From: Pseudomaricurvus alkylphenolicus
GTDB lineage: Bacteria > Pseudomonadota > Gammaproteobacteria > Pseudomonadales > Cellvibrionaceae
Direction: 5' to 3'
Length of the DNA stretch: 64,000 bases
Assembly (NCBI RefSeq): GCF_011683955.1
Contig: NZ_JAAQPI010000001.1
Span: 1,302,001 to 1,366,000, forward strand
This document shows, in pieces, positions 62,186 through 64,000 of the stretch. The notes beneath the pieces are model-generated. The model worked only from the letters and a program-made list of their open reading frames with translations. It made no database searches and was not told where the DNA came from. Each line of letters starts with the position of its first letter. Positions within the stretch are counted from its first letter, which is position 1. The position numbers were made by a program, and so were the translations under genes.

Positions 62186-64000
62186 TCATTTAATATTACT
62201 AGTTCTGAGCTGTACTTTCTCTACCGCTAACTTACGGTTTGTAACACCCAGTTTCTTGAAGATATTCTTCAGGTGGAATCGAACGGTATTAGGGCTTATT
62301 TCAAGGTTTCGTGCAATAACTTTATCGCTATTCCCATGTGTTAGTTCGGTAATTATCGCCAGTTCTTTTTCGGTAAAATTATTTGAATTAGCGGCTTTTA
62401 AATTTTTCAATATATCAAGTAGTTCACTTAAATAGGATTTTTTGTGTGCATCTCCGGTGTCCTTGTGAGTCTTCTCATAATAGTCTTTGATGTCATCCAA
62501 AAAGCTTGAGTATATCGCCGCCTCTCTCAGGTAGTCGGTTTCAAGTGCGATGGCACAGGCTGATTGTAGAGATGTAAAAGCCTGCTTGCGATTGCGGTTG
62601 TGCCACTGTTGCTCGGCTAATGAGAATAATAGTCGCAGTTGCAGACATTTGTTGTCGCTTTCAGTAGCCAAATTTATGACGTCAGTTACAGATGACGGCG
62701 TCTCTGTTGTTTGGTCATGGTTCAAAAGGAGGGCCACTTCACAGCTAATTGCTTGCTCGCGCCATCCCAAGGTGTGCTTGTATTGATGACGAGTATTATT
62801 ATTTAGAATGTTAATGGCTTGTTGGATGTTGCCACTTTTGGAAAAAACATAAGCTTTTAGGTCGTGTAAGAAATAGATCAGCCTTTCCAATTTTCTTACG
62901 GTAGCAATGGATAAACACTTGTCGATAAAACTGATTGATTCTTCATTTTTACCCGACAAATAAAAGTTATCGATAACTTGCAGCATGGCTGAAGCATAAT
63001 AGTCAAACCAGAGATTGATCTTTTCCTCTTTGTCGTGAATGTATGTGTTGAGGTTATCTACGAGCTCAGTGCTATAAGGGTTCAGCTGAAATCCTATTTC
63101 GCTATTCAGGACGTTATAGGCGAAGGTTAATTCCTGGTTGCTTGCCAGGAAGTTCTCGATAATGCGGCCTGCGCTTGAGATGGAGTCTTGTGCGTCTGTT
63201 TTACGACCCAACGCAATCTCAGCCGCACCTTTGAGTAATAAAACATGCACTTCGCCATTGTGTGAAAACGCCGCTCTAAACTTTCCAATCGCCCGTTGTG
63301 CACTGGTGACCGCCCTGGGAAAGTCTGACTGTTCATTAGCCAGTAAAGCATCTGTATTCCATATGGTGGCTTGCAAGTAGGGAGTTGAGGCTATTTTCGA
63401 ATATTCATAGGACACCAGGAGATGGGCCGATTTTACGTCAATGGGCAATAGGGAGTAATAATCCAGTGAAACTCTCGCCAGTGGAATCGAGAAATCAGCC
63501 AGTTGCTCTTCTGTTTGAAAGTTATTTTTTTCCTCTTTCAGATTGTTCCATTGAGAAACCAGGGTGTCGTAGATTTTCCGAGCTCTATGCAGGTGTCCTA
63601 TTTTGGTTTCTGAGATGATGTCGGTCAGCGCTATCAGGGGGGACAAAGCCAGTTCATGCTCAGCGCTGGCATTTTCGCGGCTTTTAAGGATCAGTTCGTT
63701 AACGCGTCTGAGATGGCTTTGTGACTGGAACAATATCCACGTGGGTCCGCCAATTTTAAACAGTATTTCTTCAACGGTTGCCAAATTACCTGTGAGAGAG
63801 GCGTGATATAAGGCAGGCAGCTCCTGTTCTTGTTCAGTAAACCATAAGGCGGCTTCAACATGAAGCGCGCTCGCCTTGCTTGGGGAAGTTTTATTTAACA
63901 GAATTTCCAGTCTGTCCCGAAGAAGTGGGTGCATTCTCAATAGGTCAGAGTTGTTTTCTACAGCGGTAATAAATTCGGGAAGATTGTTTAGTATATCCAG
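62186..64000 (-). CDS. MalT/LuxR-type regulator, partial at window edge (at least 605 aa)
   Basis: The C-terminus is a LuxR helix-turn-helix (FTEKELAIITELTHGNSDKVIARN, then LEISPNTVRFHLKNIFKKLG). Before it lie TPR-like helices (LHVEAALWFTEQEQELPALY). Near the window edge, LLRMHPLLRDRLEILL matches the winged-helix region of MalT-type ATP-dependent regulators. The frame stays open to base 64000, so the N-terminal ATPase lies outside the window. The region is clearly more AT-rich than the catabolic genes. It is unrelated in layout to the three 380-residue LuxR-type proteins. Confidence 0.83.
   Translation of the reverse strand: MDILNNLPEFITAVENNSDLLRMHPLLRDRLEILLNKTSPSKASALHVEAALWFTEQEQELPALYHASLTGNLATVEEILFKIGGPTWILFQSQSHLRRVNELILKSRENASAEHELALSPLIALTDIISETKIGHLHRARKIYDTLVSQWNNLKEEKNNFQTEEQLADFSIPLARVSLDYYSLLPIDVKSAHLLVSYEYSKIASTPYLQATIWNTDALLANEQSDFPRAVTSAQRAIGKFRAAFSHNGEVHVLLLKGAAEIALGRKTDAQDSISSAGRIIENFLASNQELTFAYNVLNSEIGFQLNPYSTELVDNLNTYIHDKEEKINLWFDYYASAMLQVIDNFYLSGKNEESISFIDKCLSIATVRKLERLIYFLHDLKAYVFSKSGNIQQAINILNNNTRHQYKHTLGWREQAISCEVALLLNHDQTTETPSSVTDVINLATESDNKCLQLRLLFSLAEQQWHNRNRKQAFTSLQSACAIALETDYLREAAIYSSFLDDIKDYYEKTHKDTGDAHKKSYLSELLDILKNLKAANSNNFTEKELAIITELTHGNSDKVIARNLEISPNTVRFHLKNIFKKLGVTNRKLAVEKVQLRTSNIK

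Noticed and set aside
62109-62435. Plus-strand 108-codon frame
   Set aside because: Lies mostly opposite the well-supported LuxR helix-turn-helix coding sequence.

Overview
The window reads as part of a gammaproteobacterial chromosome or large plasmid. Base composition is moderate, gene density is high, and nearly every gene encodes a catabolic enzyme, a transporter or a regulator. No rRNA or tRNA was seen. Two copies of a REP-like hairpin of the type common in gammaproteobacteria sit at 18121-18148 and 43819-43848. The enzyme set suggests a catabolic island for a hydrophobic cyclic compound such as a steroid, bile acid, terpenoid or other alicyclic substrate. It includes seven acyl-CoA dehydrogenases, two acyl-CoA ligases, a CYP125/CYP124-like P450, a Baeyer-Villiger monooxygenase, a 3-ketosteroid-dehydrogenase-like flavoprotein, an old-yellow-enzyme reductase, seven SDRs, six SnoaL/NTF2-like proteins, two aldehyde dehydrogenases and a TonB receptor. 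The substrate itself cannot be read from the sequence.

Left block (1-25.1 kb). A minus-strand operon (5500 to 138) encodes a 3-hydroxyisobutyrate-dehydrogenase-like enzyme, a TauD-type dioxygenase, an SDR, an acyl-CoA ligase and a LuxR-type regulator. A divergent plus-strand operon (5667-13442) carries an amidohydrolase, an acyl-CoA dehydrogenase pair, a second amidohydrolase, a PPOX-type protein, a SnoaL-like protein and an MFS carrier. It meets a convergent MarR gene. Next come a second acyl-CoA dehydrogenase pair with an aldehyde dehydrogenase (14221-18083), an AraC regulator, a third pair (19358-21754), TetR, the P450 and a second AraC regulator. In each pair one subunit keeps the catalytic Glu and the other has lost it, as in the heteromeric enzymes of steroid side-chain degradation.

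Right block (26-61.2 kb). This holds LysR and two LuxR-type regulators, then a plus-strand run with ligase, two SDRs, old-yellow-enzyme reductase and SnoaL. A divergent SDR/MFS pair faces a plus-strand operon of SDR, ThDP enzyme, zinc alcohol dehydrogenase, DUF1214-like protein and KstD-like flavoprotein. Further short operons carry SnoaL proteins, an MFS carrier, SDRs and an HSL-type esterase. The last plus-strand run has an acyl-CoA dehydrogenase, Baeyer-Villiger monooxygenase, TonB receptor, aldehyde dehydrogenase, sulfotransferase, pterin dehydratase, Coq4-like protein and DUF3604 protein. Five intergenic sites in this block share one 16-bp near-palindrome (TCAYYTGATYRNRTGA), which I read as the operator of a local regulon.

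The right block is bracketed by two degenerate, same-orientation repeats (25430-25540 and 62040-proximal 61930-62040). The right copy abuts a tyrosine-recombinase remnant with an in-frame stop. All five operator-like sites lie between these repeats, so the block may be an old mobile unit with its own regulation. The window ends inside an AT-rich MalT/LuxR-type regulator gene.
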